A stretch of DNA of 64,000 nucleotides from Nocardioides sp. TRM66260-LWL (lineage in GTDB: Bacteria > Actinomycetota > Actinomycetes > Propionibacteriales > Nocardioidaceae), in contig NZ_JAIQZK010000002.1 of NCBI RefSeq assembly GCF_020075545.1, forward strand, positions 496,001 through 560,000, in the 5' to 3' direction. A model generated the notes under the pieces. It did no database searches. It worked only from the letters and a program-made list of their open reading frames with translations, and was not told the DNA's origin. The stretch's first letter is position 1. The number at the start of each line of letters is the position of its first letter. Both the position numbers and the translations under genes were made by a program. Below are positions 61,543-64,000 of this stretch, one piece after another.

Positions 61543-62847
61543 ATGCCCTCTCGGACCCCACGGCTGCTGCGCGACAGCGACGCCCTGCGCGCTGCCATGG
61601 CCGCGCGGGCTGCCGCCGAGCAGGCCGAGCGGGACGTCTTCATCGCCGCCGCTGACTGGGCCATCGCCCATGTCGCGGGGGCCGGCGACGTGGCGGGGTA
61701 TGTGATCGACACCGGGATGATGCTGCCGCTCGCAGGCCCCGGGGCGCCGGAGGTGCAGGAGCATGCGGTCACCGAGTTCATCACCGCGCTCGGCATGACG
61801 CAGCAGGCCGGGTCCTTCTACATCGGGCACGCGCTCGAGGCCTGTGTGCGGCTCCCGCGGGTCTGGGCTCGCCTGATCAAGGGCGAGCTCGCGGTCTGGC
61901 AGGTCCGGCGAATCACCGAGGACACCATCCCCCTCTCCGCCGAAGCAGCGGCGTTGGTCGATGCCCGGATCGCCGCGTACGCCCATCAGATCTCGCGGAC
62001 CCAGATCAGCAACATCTGCCGGGTCGCGCAGGAGCACACCGACCCCGGGGACGCGATCCTCCGGAAGGCACGGGAGGCAGAGCACCGCAGGTTCGACGTG
62101 TGGCTCGGCCAGACCGGATTCGACGGCACCGTGGATGTGTCCGCGATCCTCGACCAGCCCGACGCGGCCGACCTGGAGCGGGCGATCGCGGCGCTGGCCG
62201 AGCAGCTGAAGAAGGCCGGCTCGGAGGAGACGCTGAGCGTCCGGCGCGCGAAGGCCGCCGGGATGCTCGCCCGTGGTGAGCAGGTGCTGCCACTCGAGGC
62301 CGGCACCCCCACTGCGGCGGCGGGTTCCTCTCGCTCGCGGCATCTCACGCTCTACGTCCACCTCTCGGTCGACGCGGTCACCGGAGCCCTCGGGGACGTC
62401 GCGCGAAGCGAGGCATCCCGGTCACCCCTCGGCATCGACGTGATCAAGATCTGGTGCCAGACCGCCGGCACCACCGTGACCGTGCGTCCGGTGCTGGACG
62501 TCGCCGCCGAGCGGTACTCCGACGCCTACGAGGTCCCCGACCTGATGCGCGAGCAGATCATCCTCAGGGACCACACCTGCGTCTTCCCCTACTGTCGCCG
62601 GCCGGCGAGGTCCTGCGACGCCGACCACATCGACCCCTACGAGGCGGGCGGCACCACCAGCTCCTCGAACCTGGCGCCGCTGTGCAGGAAGCACCACCGC
62701 CACAAGACCCACGACGGCTGGAGACACAAGCCCGCAGGACCCGACCAACCCGGCGTCTACCTCTGGCGATCACCGAACGGCGTCAGATTCCGACGCGACC
62801 GCCACGGCACCACCCTCCTCGACCCACCCGAGCCCGACGGCGGCTGA
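61543..62847 (+). CDS. DUF222 domain HNH endonuclease (13E12 repeat family type)
   Basis: It is 434 aa. A helical DUF222-like N-terminal domain (ALRAAMAARAAAEQAERDVFI, WQVRRITEDTIPLSAEAAALVDARI) extends to about 330, followed by a C-terminal HNH: CVFPYCRRPARSCDADHIDPYEAGG...LAPLCRKHHRHKTHDGW, with the zinc C-x4-C/C-x2-H pairs and the D-H catalytic pair. Such proteins are multi-copy in actinobacteria; an older 3' remnant of a different subtype is at 16.2-16.5 kb. The promoter carries a LexA-like box. The real role (nuclease, mobile gene) is unknown. Confidence 0.9.
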   Translation: MPSRTPRLLRDSDALRAAMAARAAAEQAERDVFIAAADWAIAHVAGAGDVAGYVIDTGMMLPLAGPGAPEVQEHAVTEFITALGMTQQAGSFYIGHALEACVRLPRVWARLIKGELAVWQVRRITEDTIPLSAEAAALVDARIAAYAHQISRTQISNICRVAQEHTDPGDAILRKAREAEHRRFDVWLGQTGFDGTVDVSAILDQPDAADLERAIAALAEQLKKAGSEETLSVRRAKAAGMLARGEQVLPLEAGTPTAAAGSSRSRHLTLYVHLSVDAVTGALGDVARSEASRSPLGIDVIKIWCQTAGTTVTVRPVLDVAAERYSDAYEVPDLMREQIILRDHTCVFPYCRRPARSCDADHIDPYEAGGTTSSSNLAPLCRKHHRHKTHDGWRHKPAGPDQPGVYLWRSPNGVRFRRDRHGTTLLDPPEPDGG

Positions 62848-62910
62848 GCGCCACCGCTACGCACCGCCCCGCAGCCCGACACCACCCGGTGATCGGGCTA
62901 CGGGCGCGCT

Positions 62911-62916
62911 TACCGT
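62911..62916 (+). promoter_or_regulatory. -10 hexamer TACCGT of arr (leaderless candidate)
   Basis: TACCGT ends 6 nt before the GTG at 62923. Confidence 0.5.
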
Positions 62917-62922
62917 GACCTT

Positions 62923-63363
62923 GTGACCAGCGCTCTCGGCCCCGACGACGGCCCGTTCTTCCACGGCACGCGAGCAGTCCTCCGTCCGGGCGACCTGGTC
63001 GTGGCGGGCCGCGCGTCGAACTACCGGCCCGAGATCGTGATGAACCACGTCTACTTCACCTCGCTGAAGGACGGCGCTGGCCTCGCAGCCGAGCTGGCAG
63101 TCCTGCTGGCCGACGCGGTGGTCGGCGAGGGCGGGCCGCGCCCGCGCGTCTACCTCGTCACGCCGACGGGAGCGTTCGAGGACGACCCGAACGTCACCGA
63201 CAAGAAGTTCCCCGGGAACCCGACCCGCTCGTTCCGCAGCCGCGATCCGCTCCTGGTCGTCGAGGAGATCGACGACTGGCGGCGTCAGACCCCCGAGTCC
63301 CTCGCGCAGTGGCGCGATCGCCTGGCGACGCTCCGGGCGAGCGACGCCCCGATCATCAACTGA
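62923..63363 (+). CDS. arr: Rifampin ADP-ribosyltransferase
   Basis: Transfers ADP-ribose from NAD+ to rifamycins and inactivates them. It is 146 aa, typical for Arr. GPFFHGTRAVLRPGDLVVAGRASNY, HVYFTSLKDGAGLAAELA and PTGAFEDDPNVTDKKFPGNPTRS are nearly unchanged family signatures (Arr has FYHGTKANL and FEDDPNLTNKKFPGNPT). The GTG start is supported by the -10. Chromosomal arr genes are widespread in environmental actinobacteria, and nothing mobile is seen directly next to it. Confidence 0.95.
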   Translation: MTSALGPDDGPFFHGTRAVLRPGDLVVAGRASNYRPEIVMNHVYFTSLKDGAGLAAELAVLLADAVVGEGGPRPRVYLVTPTGAFEDDPNVTDKKFPGNPTRSFRSRDPLLVVEEIDDWRRQTPESLAQWRDRLATLRASDAPIIN

Positions 63364-63366
63364 GGG

Positions 63367-64000
63367 TCAGCGTCCCTGCGCCGTCGACGCGGCCCGCTGC
63401 CGGGCGGCCGCGGGCGGATGCACCGCACCGCGTCGCACGGTCAGCGCGTCGATCGGCACCAGGGTGACGGTGGCCTGATCGGCGTCGCCGTAGTCGAAGG
63501 TCTGACCGGACGGCGCGAAGCAGCTGAGCGCGATCCCGGGGCCGGTCCGGAAGTCCAGGAACCCCGACGAGTTCGCCGTGGAGAAGCTGAGGAACGACGC
63601 TCCGTAGGCGGTGAGCTGGTTGTCGGCCGTCCCCTGGTCGAGATCGGTGCTCAGGTAGCAGCTGACCCCCGTCCCTGGCGCGCTGGTCGTCGTGAGGATG
63701 TTGAACGACGCCTGGTAGAGCCCGTGCTTCACCCCGTCGAGGACGAGCACGCTGCGCGAGGTCGGCGTGCCGAGGGGCGGGACGACGAACCGCGTGGCTC
63801 GGGTCTGCAGCTCCGCCGCGCTGCGTCCGTCGACCTCGTCGGCATTGAGGTGCTTGACGAGCGCACCCGAGCTGACGGCGAGCGGAGCCGAGCCGGGCTT
63901 CACCGTGAGCGCGAGCGCCGGCCCGGGCTTCGTGCGGGTCAAGCCGGTGGCGGTGGCGCTGGCGTTGCTGCCGCCGAGCGTGACGCCATGGCCGGTGGCG
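63367..64000 (-). CDS. Hypothetical protein, 5' end outside window
   Basis: The frame stays open to the right edge, so the N-terminus is missing; at least 211 codons are visible. The visible part runs HGVTLGGSNASATATGLTRT, then LALTVKPGSAPLAVSSGALVKHLNADEVDGRSAAELQ, a motif frequent in actinobacterial extracellular repeat proteins whose function is unknown. Two Cys (VSCYLST, LSCFAPS) may pair in a secreted protein. It ends RRGAVHPPAAARQRAASTAQ. It is 3 bp from the convergent arr stop. Confidence 0.65.
   Translation of the reverse strand, partial: ATGHGVTLGGSNASATATGLTRTKPGPALALTVKPGSAPLAVSSGALVKHLNADEVDGRSAAELQTRATRFVVPPLGTPTSRSVLVLDGVKHGLYQASFNILTTTSAPGTGVSCYLSTDLDQGTADNQLTAYGASFLSFSTANSSGFLDFRTGPGIALSCFAPSGQTFDYGDADQATVTLVPIDALTVRRGAVHPPAAARQRAASTAQGR

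Noticed and set aside
62923..63363. arr as a recently acquired resistance cassette
   Set aside because: Its GC content and leaderless promoter look native, and there is no integron attC, IS or transposase beside it.

Overview
The window is very GC-rich, dense with GTG starts and 4-nt ATGA/GTGA gene overlaps, and carries actinobacterial marker genes: an RpfB-type resuscitation factor, the tatD-rpfB-rsmA-ispE order, rsmI divergent from a protein mannosyltransferase, the miaB/miaA/dapF/hflX neighbourhood, an MT0933-type antitoxin, Arr, and a DUF222-HNH (13E12-type) protein. A Nocardioidaceae-like actinobacterium is the best guess from gene content alone. No rRNA, tRNA, CRISPR array, IS element or phage gene was recognised. 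The window is chromosomal and mostly housekeeping, with one large catabolic locus.

Layout. 1-2.3 kb: branched-chain amino-acid type ABC permease (cut by the left edge) and its binding lipoprotein. 2.5-5 kb: rlmB and cysS. 5-8.2 kb: a membrane-anchored sulfite-oxidase-fold molybdoenzyme, ispF, an alpha/beta hydrolase. 8.2-18 kb: hflX, an SDR, dapF, a PPOX protein, a RibD/DHFR-like protein, miaA, a four-gene coupled operon (MT0933-like antitoxin, two small acidic proteins, a NUDIX hydrolase), peptidase E, an HNH-nuclease remnant, miaB. 18-24 kb: secreted proteins (a paralogous pair), a lipocalin, a DUF4442 thioesterase-fold protein, a CsoR-family protein lacking the metal ligands, MarR with its operator, a patatin. 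24-32.5 kb: ABC-F, ispE, rsmA, rpfB, tatD, an epoxide-hydrolase-like enzyme, rsmI. 32.5-34.7 kb: protein O-mannosyltransferase and a PPOX protein.

The most interesting region is 34.7-51.8 kb, an almost uninterrupted plus-strand purine/ureide locus: formamidase/acetamidase-like protein; a fusion of an AtzH/HpxZ-like domain to an amidase; uraD, uraH, uricase, allantoinase, ureidoglycine-glyoxylate aminotransferase, allantoate amidohydrolase; an RpiR-type regulator; xanthine dehydrogenase FAD subunit; a fused [2Fe-2S]-molybdopterin subunit; guanine deaminase; and an ABC importer of the NMT1/SsuA class. Together they can take guanine through xanthine, urate, allantoin and allantoate to ureidoglycine and, by transamination, oxalurate. 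The AtzH-amidase fusion and the FmdA-like protein are good candidates for onward hydrolysis of oxalurate/oxamate. The same dyad, CTGAAAC-N4-GTTTY, lies upstream of both uraD and the transporter operon and is a candidate operator for the embedded RpiR protein.

51.8-64 kb: an SDR, a DUF1275 protein, a GlsB/YeaQ protein, a TetR regulator divergent from a histidine-box membrane hydroxylase with a dyad between them, an N-acyl-D-amino-acid deacylase-like amidohydrolase, a CrtI-like oxidoreductase, a DipZ-like thioredoxin membrane protein, an ABM protein, a DUF222-HNH protein with a near-consensus LexA box at its promoter, Arr (rifampin ADP-ribosyltransferase), and a hypothetical protein cut by the right edge.

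Across the window many genes have a TANNNT (or CANNNT) hexamer 5-9 nt before the start codon, which suggests widespread leaderless transcription. This observation was used to choose several starts.
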